Part shown: positions 1 through 8,658 of the stretch, piece after piece | Position numbering within the stretch: the stretch's first letter is position 1 | How the letters are laid out: each line of letters begins with the position of its first letter | Assembly (NCBI GenBank): GCA_965229645.1 | Contig: OZ245893.1 | Span: forward strand, 806,001 to 870,000 | Source of the DNA: CAXQZM01 sp965229645 | GTDB taxonomy: Bacteria > Pseudomonadota > Alphaproteobacteria > UBA7985 | Length of the DNA: 64,000 nt | Reading direction: 5' to 3' | The notes under the pieces: model-generated | The model's database searches: none | What the model was told of the DNA's origin: nothing | The model's input: the letters and a program-made list of their open reading frames with translations, nothing else | Program-made: the position numbers and the translations under genes

Positions 1-150
1 ATGCTGGGGTCCTTGGTGCAACTGCAATTTTCCAGCGCGCGCAATTGGCCCTTTGGGTCGGCGCTTGCCATGGTGCTGATGGCCGCGGTGCTGCTCTGCC
101 TCCTGGCCTATGCCCGCAATGCCCGACGCGGCGGGGGCGGACACCCATGA
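1..150 (+). CDS. potB: Polyamine-type ABC transporter permease PotB, C-terminal end (partial)
   Basis: The gene enters from the left edge; only its last 49 codons are visible. They encode an FSSARNWPFGSA segment followed by a final hydrophobic helix and an Arg/Gly-rich tail. This arrangement is typical of the C-terminus of PotB/PotH inner-membrane permeases of spermidine/putrescine importers. The stop overlaps the start of the next permease gene (ATGA at 147-150), which supports translational coupling and a PotB-PotC-PotD order. The true start lies outside the window. Confidence 0.75.
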   Translation: MLGSLVQLQFSSARNWPFGSALAMVLMAAVLLCLLAYARNARRGGGGHP

Positions 151-929
151 CCCGCGATATGCGCTGGCTGCCTGGGTTCAACTGGATCACCCTCGCCTTC
201 TTCCTGTTTCTCTACCTGCCCCTGATCATCTTGGTGGTCTTTTCCTTCAACGACTCGCGCTCGGCAACCGTATGGAGCGGCTTTTCGCTCGACTGGTATG
301 CCAAGGCCTTCGCCAACGACGACATCCAGCGGGCGACGAAAAACAGCCTGGTGATCGCCCTATGCGCCACCGTGGGTGCCACCCTGATCGCGACCATGGC
401 CGCCCTCGCGCTCGGCCGCAGCCGCCTGATCCAGCGCAAAGCCCTATTCTCTGGGGCGCTGATCTTGCCGCTCATGATCCCCGAGATCGTGACGGCGGTG
501 GCGACCTTGACGTTTTTTTCGACCCTTGGGCTCGCGCTCGGCATCGGCAACATCATCATCGCGCATACGGTGTTTTGCATTCCCTTTGCTTACCTACCGA
601 TCCGCGCGCGGCTGGAAGGCATGGACGAAGGGCTGGAAGTCGCTGCCGCCGATCTTTACGCCAGCAAGTGGCAGACCCTGCGCCGCATTACCCTGCCCTT
701 GCTTGCGCCTGGGATCGTGTCGGGCGCGATGCTCGCCTTCATTATTTCCCTTGACGATTTCATCATTACCCTCATGGTGGCCGATGCAGGGTCCACAACG
801 CTGCCGATCTATATCTACAGCCTTGTGCGCATCGGCATTACACCCGAGGTTAACGCCATCTCGACCGTTCTTTTGGGGGTTTCGATCCTCATTGTCACCG
901 TGTCCTACCTGATTGGAAACAAGAAGTGA
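147..929 (+). CDS. potC: Polyamine-type ABC transporter permease PotC
   Basis: 260-residue inner-membrane permease with about six hydrophobic segments. The EAA loop that contacts the ATPase is visible around residues 165-190 (VAAADLYASKWQTLRRITLP). Residues 15-40 match the PotC/PotI N-terminal pattern, with a first helix followed by FSFNDSRS. The start at 147 was chosen because it overlaps the potB stop as ATGA; an in-frame ATG at 45 would run over the potB end. It should form the heterodimeric channel with PotB for a polyamine or similar cation. The true substrate cannot be read from the sequence. Confidence 0.85.
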   Translation: MTRDMRWLPGFNWITLAFFLFLYLPLIILVVFSFNDSRSATVWSGFSLDWYAKAFANDDIQRATKNSLVIALCATVGATLIATMAALALGRSRLIQRKALFSGALILPLMIPEIVTAVATLTFFSTLGLALGIGNIIIAHTVFCIPFAYLPIRARLEGMDEGLEVAAADLYASKWQTLRRITLPLLAPGIVSGAMLAFIISLDDFIITLMVADAGSTTLPIYIYSLVRIGITPEVNAISTVLLGVSILIVTVSYLIGNKK

Positions 930-961
930 GGGCACAATCCCAAACCTTAAAGGAGGTATCC

Positions 962-1984
962 ATGAAAAACCTATCCATTTCCTTATTGGCCCTATCCTGT
1001 GCCAGCGGGGTCGCCGCCGCAGAGGGCGACCTGTTCCTTTACAACTGGACCGACTATACGGCACCCGATTTGATCGAGAAGTTTGAGGCCGAAACGGGCA
1101 TTTCCGTGACGCTCGACACCTACGATTCCAACGAGACCTTGCTGGCCAAATTGCAAGCGGGCGCGACGGGCTACGACATCGTGGTACCATCGCACAATTT
1201 CGTGGAAATCATGGTCGGCGAAGGACTGCTGCAGCCGATCAACGCCGCTGACCTCGCGGGCTACGACAATCTGAACGCGGACTTCACCAGCCCGTCGTGG
1301 GACGAGAACAATGCCTACACCGTTCCCTGGCAGTGGGGCACCACTTCCTTCACCGTCAATACGGACGTGTTTGGCGGCGATATCAATACCTACGAGGTGC
1401 TGTTCCAACCGCCTGAAGAACTGCAAGGCAAGATCGGCATGTTCAAGTCGCCTGACGAGGTCATATCGATGGCGCTGATTTCGCTCGGTCTGCCGTTGTG
1501 CAACGAAAACCCTGAGGACATGCAGCAGGTGCTGGAGCTGCTCGAAAGCCAAAAGCCCCATGTCAAAACCTACAACTCGGACGGGATTTTGGAGCGGCTG
1601 GTGTCGGGCGATACGGCGGTGCATCAGAACTGGAACGGCTATTCGATCCGCGCGCGCGATGAGAATGCCGCCATGCAGTACGCCTTCCCCAAGGAAGGGG
1701 TAATTGCCTGGGCCGACAATGTTGCGGTGCCAGTCGGCGCGCCCAACTACGACAACGCGATCAAGTTCATCGAGTTCCTCATGGACCCGCAGAACATCGC
1801 CGTGCAGTCCAACTTCGCAGGCTACTCCAACGGCATCACGGGATCCGAGGCCTATATGGACGAGGCGCTGAAGGCGGCGCACGAGTTGTCTCCGCCCGCA
1901 GGCACACCGCTCGTGTTCTCGCAAACTTGCTCGCCCACTGCGGTTGATTTGCAAAACCGTGTTTGGACGGCTCTGCTTCAGTAG
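962..1984 (+). CDS. potD: Polyamine-type ABC transporter substrate-binding protein (PotD/PotF-like)
   Basis: 340-residue periplasmic binding protein. A signal peptide of about 20 residues ends at GVAAA. It is followed by the family pattern LFLYNWTDYTAPDLIEKFE and, near residue 75, a YDIVVPSH segment. The start at 962 is set by a strong AAAGGAGG Shine-Dalgarno 5-6 bases upstream; a start at 926 would lack it and overlap potC. It probably captures a polyamine-like ligand for the PotBC permease. It is the last gene of the visible transporter operon and is followed by a strong hairpin. The ligand is an inference from the family. Confidence 0.85.
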   Translation: MKNLSISLLALSCASGVAAAEGDLFLYNWTDYTAPDLIEKFEAETGISVTLDTYDSNETLLAKLQAGATGYDIVVPSHNFVEIMVGEGLLQPINAADLAGYDNLNADFTSPSWDENNAYTVPWQWGTTSFTVNTDVFGGDINTYEVLFQPPEELQGKIGMFKSPDEVISMALISLGLPLCNENPEDMQQVLELLESQKPHVKTYNSDGILERLVSGDTAVHQNWNGYSIRARDENAAMQYAFPKEGVIAWADNVAVPVGAPNYDNAIKFIEFLMDPQNIAVQSNFAGYSNGITGSEAYMDEALKAAHELSPPAGTPLVFSQTCSPTAVDLQNRVWTALLQ

Positions 1985-1997
1985 CTCCTTAATTTAG

Positions 1998-2021
1998 GCG
2001 GCGGGGCCTGTGCCCCGCCGC
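1998..2021 (+). terminator. Hairpin after the pot operon
   Basis: Ten-base-pair perfect GC stem (GCGGCGGGGC / GCCCCGCCGC) with a CTGT loop, 13 bases after the potD stop. There is no T-run, so it may stabilise the mRNA 3' end or give Rho-dependent attenuation rather than classic intrinsic termination. Confidence 0.5.
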
Positions 2022-2029
2022 TGTACCCT

Positions 2030-3703
2030 ATGATCTCGCTTGTGATCTTCAATGCCCGCGTCCTAACCATGGCGCGGGACACCCCCGTGGCGCAGGCGGT
2101 GGCGATTGCGGGCGACCGTATCGCCGCCGTCGGCAGCACCGCGGACATGCGGGCGCTCGCGACCCCAGGGACGCGCCAGATCGACGCGGGCGGGCGCACG
2201 GTCTTGCCTGGGTTCATCGACAGCCATGTGCATCTGTTCCAGGGTTCGGCAGAACTGGACTTCCTGCCCGTCGGCGGCCTCAGCAATTTGACCCATGTGG
2301 TACCCAAGGTGCAAGCCTATGTCCTTGATCGGCCCGACGAGCCGCTGGTGCTCGGCGTCGGCGCGTTCTACGATCTGTTTTTGGGGACCGACGCCGACCC
2401 GCGCCACCTCCTGGATCGGATCCTGCCCGACCGCCCCTTCGCCCTGCTGGCGGCGGATCTCCATACCCTGTGGGCCAATACCCGCGCGCTCGATCGTGCG
2501 GGGCTGCTGCACGGGGCGGACATGCCCGAGGGCTCCACCGTGGTCATGGGCGCCGACGGCTGCGCCACGGGCACCCTGCTCGAAACCGGGGCCTTCGGCC
2601 CCGTCTTGGCGCTGTCGCGCACAGGCGGGCGCGATATGCTCGGCTACGTAACGGGCAAGGACCCCGACCCGCCCGCCACCGCCGCTGAGCGCGCGGCAGA
2701 CAAGGACATGCTGGTCAAGGGCCTCGGGCATGTTGCCCAGCACGGCATCACGACGCTGCACAATATGGACGGCAACTTCTACCAGTTGGAATTGCTCAGC
2801 GAACTGGAAGCCCAAGGCCGCTTGACGGCGCGGGTGCAAGTCCCGTTTCACCTCAAGAACTTCGATCCCCTCGACCGCCTGGAGGAGGCCGCCGCCATGC
2901 ACGCCCAATACCGGGGCGCCAAAGTTTGGTCGGGCCGAGTCAAGATGTTCATGGACGGGGTCATGGAAAGCCGCACCGCGCTCAAGTCCAAAGCCTATCC
3001 CGACGCGCCGACCCGCCAGGGCGAGGCCCTGTTCGCGCCCGATCACTTCAACGAAGCCTGCCGCCGCGCCGACGCGCTGGGCCTGCAAATCAGCGTCCAT
3101 GCCGTCGGCGATCTCGCGGTCACGCGCGTGCTCGACGGCTACGAAGCCGCCCGCACCGCCAACGGCCCGCGCGACGCGCGCCATCGCGTTGAGCACATCG
3201 AACTGATCACCGACGCAGATCTGGTACGGATGCGGCGCTTAGACGTGGTCGCCTCCATGCAGCCGCGCCACGCCGCCTTCGCAGGGTTCTTCGAGCCCCC
3301 GCAGCCGAACACGATCTTGTTCGACCACGAATGCGCGCGCGCCTACGCCTGGCAAACGATTCGGGAACGGGGCATCACGCTGGCCTTCTCAACCGACTGG
3401 CCCGTCGTGCCCGTCCATGTGTTGGCGAACATCCAAAGCGCCGTCGCCCCCTTGGACTTGGGGCCTGGATGGCCCGATCAGCGCCAATCGCTCATGGATA
3501 CCTTGCGCAGCTACACGGCCATGAACGCCTGGCTCGGCTTTCAGGAAGGCCACACGGGCCAGATTCGGCAGGGCTTGGCGGCGGACCTGGTGGTCTTGGA
3601 CGGTTCGATTGAGGACACGGCCCCGACGCAGATCGGCGATCTCGGCGTTGCGTTGACCTTGTGCGATGGTCGGGTGACTTATGATGGGGGTCGGGTGACT
3701 TGA
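2030..3703 (+). CDS. YtcJ-like metal-dependent amidohydrolase
   Basis: 557-residue member of the amidohydrolase superfamily (amidohydrolase_3). Visible metal and active-site features are the HxH motif in FIDSHVHLF near residue 60, the possible bridging Lys in the GRVKMFMDG segment near 305, HAVGDLAV near 355, HRVEHIELI near 385 and FSTDWPV near 455. These enzymes hydrolyse C-N bonds of cyclic or acylated amines; the substrate is unknown. Its position just after a polyamine-type importer suggests it may act on an imported compound. Its 3' quarter (about 3301-3691) is duplicated at 8823-9214. Start taken as the first in-frame ATG. Confidence 0.8.
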   Translation: MISLVIFNARVLTMARDTPVAQAVAIAGDRIAAVGSTADMRALATPGTRQIDAGGRTVLPGFIDSHVHLFQGSAELDFLPVGGLSNLTHVVPKVQAYVLDRPDEPLVLGVGAFYDLFLGTDADPRHLLDRILPDRPFALLAADLHTLWANTRALDRAGLLHGADMPEGSTVVMGADGCATGTLLETGAFGPVLALSRTGGRDMLGYVTGKDPDPPATAAERAADKDMLVKGLGHVAQHGITTLHNMDGNFYQLELLSELEAQGRLTARVQVPFHLKNFDPLDRLEEAAAMHAQYRGAKVWSGRVKMFMDGVMESRTALKSKAYPDAPTRQGEALFAPDHFNEACRRADALGLQISVHAVGDLAVTRVLDGYEAARTANGPRDARHRVEHIELITDADLVRMRRLDVVASMQPRHAAFAGFFEPPQPNTILFDHECARAYAWQTIRERGITLAFSTDWPVVPVHVLANIQSAVAPLDLGPGWPDQRQSLMDTLRSYTAMNAWLGFQEGHTGQIRQGLAADLVVLDGSIEDTAPTQIGDLGVALTLCDGRVTYDGGRVT

Positions 3704-3784
3704 TCTGATATGCGCGGCTGCGTTGATTTTGACGACGGCGGCTGCTGAAGGTCCAAGCAAGGTTGGGTGAACATTTCATGCTGA

Positions 3785-3997
3785 ATGCTGCGACTGTTCA
3801 CAGGATGGCGTTTGGCTAGAAGACTGAAGTCACCCGAAGATACGAGACTCCTTAGATTTCCGCCCTCCGCGCGAGAACTCAACTCTATGGAAAACGTCTG
3901 GCCGAATCCACAAGCCAACAACCGCTCGGCAACCGTTTTCGAACGTTGCGATGACATTCTCCAAAGCGTGCACGTCATGGAGCTTCTCGGCAAATGA
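3785..3997 (+). pseudogene. IS630-family transposase remnant
   Basis: A short frame whose middle reads LLRFPPSARELNSMENVW, close to the PP-SPELNP-ENVW block around the last catalytic Glu of IS630/Tc1-type DDE transposases. Only about 50 residues of that C-terminal region survive and no inverted repeats are visible. The rest of 3704-4134 shows no other gene. It marks an old insertion at the left edge of the AT-rich island that begins with the recombinase gene. Confidence 0.5.
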
Positions 3998-4134
3998 CCT
4001 GGAGCGCATAGAATCAATAGCCGCGCGTAGATGAGCAACGGTCGTCTGATTTTTGCACTGGAGTTGCGCACAAGGTGGGTCGCGCATCGACTTCTCGTGC
4101 AAGGGAGCGAACACCTACAAAATGGAGTTCCCCA

Positions 4135-5034
4135 ATGTCAGAATTCACTGAACAAATTACAACCTATCTCACCCATTGTGAAAGATCGCGCAGTCTAAGC
4201 CCCCACTCCCTTAGGGCCTATGCGCAAGACTTGTTTGATTTTCTCTCCTTCAGAGCTGTGCACGACAAAGAAGATGCAGTAAAACCAGAAACCCTTATCG
4301 ATTACGTATATCACTTAAGACATGATCGTAATCTTAAACCAGCTACGGTGCGCAGAAGGCTGACTTGTGTTCGCGCGATGTTGCTTTGGACTTATCAAGA
4401 CAACTCAGCGCTTTGTTCCAGAATTCGAGAACAAGACCTTGAACTGCGAGTTCCAAAAACCCTACCCAAGCCCATAGAGCGGCAAGACATACGGCATATT
4501 CTGCAAATTGGCGAAACAGTTTTATCCAAGTCAACCTGGAAACAAACTGCTCTGCTCATACGTCTCATTGTCGCAACAGGACTCAGGATCAGCGAAATTC
4601 TCAACATCAAACTCAAAGATGTTAGCACCGACGGCAGAACAATCCGCGTGATGGGTAAAGGGAGCCGTGAGCGCACGGTTTACGTGGTCAATATCGATGT
4701 TCTCCAAGAGTTTACTGAAATGCTCTGCGGTAGGCAGAACCACAATCCAAATGATCACGTGTTTCAGAATGCCTGGGGTCGGCCTCTAAGTGCAAGCGCA
4801 TTTCGAAAACGCCTAAAGGACTTGACATCCAGGCCAAATGTGCCGGCGCATCTATCTCCACATAAGCTTCGACACTCCGCGGCAACCCTGCTGATTGAGG
4901 AAGGGGTGGATATTCGCTTGATTCAAAGGTTGCTTGGTCATGCCAGTATCGCGACTACGGAACTCTATACCAAGGTTACCGACACATCTCTCCGCGCAGC
5001 GCTTGAGTGTGCGGACACAATTTCAACGATTTAG
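4135..5034 (+). CDS. Xer-like tyrosine recombinase
   Basis: 299-residue phage-integrase-family recombinase. Residues 1-90 form the SAM-like core-binding domain. The catalytic set is complete: R151 (ATGLRISEIL), K175 (VMGKGSRERT), H243 and R246 (SPHKLRHSAATLL), H269 (LLGHASIATT) and nucleophile Y278 (ELYTK). Length and motifs resemble XerC/XerD and integron- or island-type recombinases. The start at 4135 (MSEFTEQ) has a GGAG upstream; an upstream in-frame start at 4075 has none. Base composition is AT-richer than the flanks. It ends 9 bases before a 19-bp sequence repeated in inverted orientation at 7524-7542, so it is the likely recombinase for that invertible segment. Confidence 0.9.
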   Translation: MSEFTEQITTYLTHCERSRSLSPHSLRAYAQDLFDFLSFRAVHDKEDAVKPETLIDYVYHLRHDRNLKPATVRRRLTCVRAMLLWTYQDNSALCSRIREQDLELRVPKTLPKPIERQDIRHILQIGETVLSKSTWKQTALLIRLIVATGLRISEILNIKLKDVSTDGRTIRVMGKGSRERTVYVVNIDVLQEFTEMLCGRQNHNPNDHVFQNAWGRPLSASAFRKRLKDLTSRPNVPAHLSPHKLRHSAATLLIEEGVDIRLIQRLLGHASIATTELYTKVTDTSLRAALECADTISTI

Positions 5035-5043
5035 AGAGGAGTG

Positions 5044-5062
5044 GCGATAACAAAGAATTATG
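5044..5062 (+). repeat. Left 19-bp inverted repeat of putative invertible segment
   Basis: The sequence gcgataacaaagaattatg ends exactly on the ATG of the gene at 5060 and recurs perfectly on the minus strand at 7542-7524, again ending on a start codon. Internally, ATAA and TTAT form mirror arms around a 7-base spacer, the layout of a tyrosine-recombinase crossover core. The outer arm resembles the ATAA/TTATG arms of dif sites. Confidence 0.75.
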
Positions 5063-6172
5063 GGCAGAGATGACCAGCTAATAGTGATTTCAAAACACTA
5101 TGACAATTTCAAAAATTACGCCCTGGCTAGTGACGCCTACAAGTATATCGCTTTTTCTGGAAGTCCTATTCTAACAGAAAAAATTTGGGTTAGGGGAGCT
5201 GAAACGGGCAGAAGCAGTAAACAATTTATGTCTTCATTGACGATAGGAGACATCGGCATTTACGATAAAGGCAGATTCCAGATATTCTTTAACCAACCGT
5301 CGATGTTATCTCAGCAATGGAGTTACTTGCCGAATGTTACTGTTCTAGCGCCCAACTTACACTCATATCAGCAAGCCGCAGACAAATTTAACTTCTACAG
5401 CTGGATAGTCAAGTATGGAAATTCAGCGATTAAAGAAGTAATGCTAAATCAAATTTCACAATTTAACATCCATTTCAGAGTAGGTAGACCAAAGCCAAAT
5501 GACAGAAAAATAAGCTCATCTCAAAAGGGAGAAGGGGGAAGTTCCTATCAATCAAGTGCTCCTAAAGACTGTGATAGTGTATATAGAACATCAAGTTTCT
5601 GCAACTACGAGGTTGGTCTAATAATGCAATCAGTAGCATATCAAGATGGATGTATTCATGGACCTGTAGGTAGAGTTTGGAGTGGACATGAAGAAAACCC
5701 CTACAGGAATAGCTGCATATATTATGACCCGAATGTAGAGAATATGATTGATTTAGATAGAATGTATCAGCTTCAAACCGATGTATTCTGCCTCTTAAGA
5801 GAAATGAAGTTCACTGGCGCATTCAGCACTGATTGGCTTTATACAACAAACGGAGGAAAATTCTATTTTCTCGAAGTCAATCCAAGATTTTCAAGCGACG
5901 TGTGCTTGTTTGATCAAAGCTACAAAAACAATGGAATTCAAAATCAAATTGCGGTTAATCATCAAATGTCGACATCTGAGAGTTTCCTAGGGAGGCGTAT
6001 TGAGATAGTGAGTTTTTGTGAGTTTGGTGGCAGTGAAGAGTTTCGAGCATACTTTCCGCTGGAGAGGACACATGAAAACCATAATTTTGCACTTAATATG
6101 TCTCGGAGAGTTCCAGAGTACCTCCTGGATTTTCATACAAACCATATGCTTCTCCATTTATCTGAAACTTGA
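5060..6172 (+). CDS. ATP-grasp-like protein of unknown function in a putative invertible segment
   Basis: 370 residues, AT-rich, not confidently assignable to a named family. Features pointing to an ATP-grasp fold are a segment near residues 107-120 (ADKFNFYSWIVKYG), a glycine-rich loop near 155-162 (QKGEGGSS), and near 258-276 FSTDWL followed by FLEVNPRFSS. The E-x-N-x-R pattern is the metal/ATP site of carboxylate-amine ligases. No signal peptide or membrane segment is seen. The start ATG lies inside the 19-bp inverted repeat, and the nearest strong Shine-Dalgarno-like GAGGAG is about 20 bases upstream. Its 3' end overlaps the convergent gene by 80 bases. A ligase or peptide-modifying role is inference only. 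Confidence 0.6.
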   Translation: MGRDDQLIVISKHYDNFKNYALASDAYKYIAFSGSPILTEKIWVRGAETGRSSKQFMSSLTIGDIGIYDKGRFQIFFNQPSMLSQQWSYLPNVTVLAPNLHSYQQAADKFNFYSWIVKYGNSAIKEVMLNQISQFNIHFRVGRPKPNDRKISSSQKGEGGSSYQSSAPKDCDSVYRTSSFCNYEVGLIMQSVAYQDGCIHGPVGRVWSGHEENPYRNSCIYYDPNVENMIDLDRMYQLQTDVFCLLREMKFTGAFSTDWLYTTNGGKFYFLEVNPRFSSDVCLFDQSYKNNGIQNQIAVNHQMSTSESFLGRRIEIVSFCEFGGSEEFRAYFPLERTHENHNFALNMSRRVPEYLLDFHTNHMLLHLSET

Positions 6173-7526
6173 TTTGTGAAGTTTCTATCAATTTCATCTC
6201 TCTGTTTCTCAAATTATGTATTTCTATCTGCAGTTGAAGTTCTTCAGCCTGATCTTTCAATTTCTCTAACGTTGAATAGTTAAGTGAATCAACAACTTCT
6301 GTTGTCATTTCGCTTAGCTGATCAAGGAGTTCATTAATGTCTAAGTGAATTGTCGACGCTCCTAACACAGAAGAGGCAACCCAAGCCCAGCGAAGTGCAT
6401 ATGCCAACTTCATGGCTCTTCTGAAGACTATGCTTCCTTCATATATTTCAGAACTTTGAATCGATTGATATTTTATACAGCTATCAATTGCACTAATTAT
6501 TTGTGCACACTTTTTCCAGTCTTCAGGGGAGGCTAAATTGGCGGAGCCAAACCGTACGTGTAAAATGACCTCTCCCCAATACAGTGCTTCCAATTCAGCG
6601 CCTGCACGTTTTGCCCTGGAAAAAATCACCCCAGGGATTTTTCCCTCTTGATTGCCACTTATGCTTAAGGAGTCTTTTAATAGAGGAGCGAGAATTTGTT
6701 TAGCTTTAACATTATCTCGAAGTGACTTTATAATATTGATTGATTGATCTAATCGATATAGCAGGTCTTGCGATTGCAGCCTATCCAATAAATCCTTAAT
6801 CCAAGCAAAATTGATTTCGGATTGCTCAAGTTCAGAAATTCTAATTGACAAGTTTATTTTTTGGAAAAAATCAAGATTTTCGGAGTTTATAAAATTTTGC
6901 AAAACTTCGATTAATTTTTCTTTGGAGTGTATATTTTGGGAGTCATTTGGTTCATTCAAACTGGAAATCTCAAATGATGAAACGCTTCCTAAAAAATCTC
7001 TTGGTCCAATTATATAGGACAAATTTTCCAATGAGATCTCCAGTGACTCGATCACCGTATTGTCCAAAATCAATGCAGTTGCAGATACAGACCTGAGGTC
7101 AAGTTTGTTAAATCTGCAACTCCTAAACAAACTATCCTCGAGACCGTTTGATGTCATATCTATGTCATTAAACTTACATCTCTCATATATAGTTTCGCGC
7201 ATATTGCTATGTTTGTAACGAATCCGACCCTCACCTAAGAAGTCACAGTCGCTAAATCGTGCTCCAAAAAAGCTGCAGTCTCTTATTTCTGTATCATCAG
7301 TAAAAATGAAATCGCAACTCTCAAATATTGAGAAAACAAAGTTGCAGTTAACAAATTTACAATCTATAAACTTGCATTTTATGTATGTAGTAAGGCGTGC
7401 CTCAATACGCCGGAAATCGATATTCGGGAAAGTATATCCGACAAATGATTGATAGGATACTGTTCTGCGAAATAGAGATTCCTTCCAAACCAGATCAGTT
7501 TCAGGCACGCTCGTTAGATCATTCAT
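6093..7526 (-). CDS. Pentapeptide-repeat protein in a putative invertible segment
   Basis: 477 residues, AT-rich. Residues about 45-165 carry Cys/Phe-type pentapeptide repeats (for example KCKFIDCKFVNCNFVFS), which predict a right-handed quadrilateral beta-helix. The central part (200-400) is helical and unassigned. Residues about 400-445 are strongly coiled-coil-like (TLEKLKDQAEELQLQIEI). No signal peptide. The start codon lies in the right copy of the 19-bp inverted repeat, mirroring the gene at 5060. The two genes face each other with an 80-base overlap at their ends. Such proteins are often adaptors or protein-binding scaffolds; the role here is unknown. Confidence 0.75.
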   Translation of the reverse strand: MNDLTSVPETDLVWKESLFRRTVSYQSFVGYTFPNIDFRRIEARLTTYIKCKFIDCKFVNCNFVFSIFESCDFIFTDDTEIRDCSFFGARFSDCDFLGEGRIRYKHSNMRETIYERCKFNDIDMTSNGLEDSLFRSCRFNKLDLRSVSATALILDNTVIESLEISLENLSYIIGPRDFLGSVSSFEISSLNEPNDSQNIHSKEKLIEVLQNFINSENLDFFQKINLSIRISELEQSEINFAWIKDLLDRLQSQDLLYRLDQSINIIKSLRDNVKAKQILAPLLKDSLSISGNQEGKIPGVIFSRAKRAGAELEALYWGEVILHVRFGSANLASPEDWKKCAQIISAIDSCIKYQSIQSSEIYEGSIVFRRAMKLAYALRWAWVASSVLGASTIHLDINELLDQLSEMTTEVVDSLNYSTLEKLKDQAEELQLQIEIHNLRNREMKLIETSQIKFQINGEAYGLYENPGGTLELSETY

Positions 7527-7542
7527 AATTCTTTGTTATCGC
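7524..7542 (-). repeat. Right 19-bp inverted repeat of putative invertible segment
   Basis: Perfect inverse copy of 5044-5062. It includes the start codon of the minus-strand pentapeptide gene. The flanks outside and inside the 19 bases differ from the left copy, so the identity is confined to a recombinase-core-sized block. Confidence 0.75.
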
Positions 7543-7774
7543 TAAATTTCGTTTCGGTTAGCATGGCTGGGTCGACTTTGCAACCTACGAGTGATGACTG
7601 ATTTTCGCAGTGTACCACCTCTGTTCCTGAAACGCACAATAGCGCTTCACTGGGGAAGGTCAACATATCCAGTTTAACTGCAAATTTAGAGACCGTGTCC
7701 AAGTACAGATCATACTCACGGCTAAGGAGAGGAGTTCGACTTTGCGGGGTGGAGCCTTCCGTTTTTTTGTCTGG

Positions 7775-8535
7775 TGTTCCGTGATGGATGCTGCGACTGC
7801 GCGCAGCATGACATCGGAAGGGGTGTCGGGGTTTCGGAACACCGTCATCCAGCGCGTTGCGAAGCGATGTCGCAGGGTCCAGCGCCCGCCGTTTTCAGCC
7901 TGGGTGGAACTTGGTGACACAGAGCAGAACAGGCATCGCGCGGTCGGCACCGTCTGCTCTTGTGGCCTGTGTTCCGTGATGGATGCTGCGACTGCGCGCA
8001 GCATGACATCGGAAGGGGTGTCGGGGTTTCCGAACACCGTCGTCCAGCGCTTCGCGACGCGACTTCGCGGATCCAGCGCCTGCCGTTTTCAGCCTGGGCG
8101 GAACTTGGTGACATAAAGCAGAACGGGCAAGGCGCGGTCGGCACAGTCTGCTCTTGTGGTCGGTGTTCCGTGATCGATGCTGCGACTGCGCGCAGCATGA
8201 CATCGGAAGGGGTGTCGGGGTTTCCGAACACCGTCGTCCAGCGCGTCGCGACGCGATGTCGCGGATCCGGCGCCTGCCGTTTTCAGCCTGGGTTTAACTT
8301 GGTGACATAGAGCGGAGCAGGCAAGGCGCGGTCGGCACCGTCTGCTCTTGTGGCCTGTGTTCCGTGATGGATGCTGCGACTGCGCGCAGCATGACCTCGG
8401 AAGGGGTGTCGGGTTTCGGAACACCGTTATCCAGCGCGTCGCGACGCGACGTCGCAGGATCCAACGCCTGCCGTTTTCAGCTTGGACAGAACGTGGTGAC
8501 ATATAGCCGAACGGGCAAGGCGCGGTCGGCACCAT
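7775..8535 (+). repeat. Array 1 of the ~194-bp repeat (4 units)
   Basis: Four direct units, with the conserved core ATGGATGCTGCGACTGCG beginning at 7784, 7979, 8173 (one base changed) and 8367, a period of 194-195 bases. Each core holds a perfect hairpin (ATGCTGCG / CGCAGCAT) and each unit a second palindromic GCGTCGCGACGC-type segment. Apparent reading frames on both strands are by-products of the repeat. The stretch 7543-7770 between the pentapeptide gene and the array shows nothing recognisable. Confidence 0.85.
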
Positions 8536-8658
8536 CCGTTCGTAGGGTCAGCGTGCTGGGGTGGATGTGGCGGGGCCAAGCAGCGCTTTGTTATTTGACT
8601 TCGACCCTGGGATGGAACAGCAGGGCGATGGGAATATCCAACGCCGACGGAGCATTCG

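Noticed and set aside
992..1954. Minus-strand 320-codon frame over potD
   Set aside because: Antisense shadow of a clear binding-protein gene; no motifs.
3785..3997. Functional small gene
   Set aside because: Only a transposase motif remnant is recognisable and there is no ribosome-binding site.
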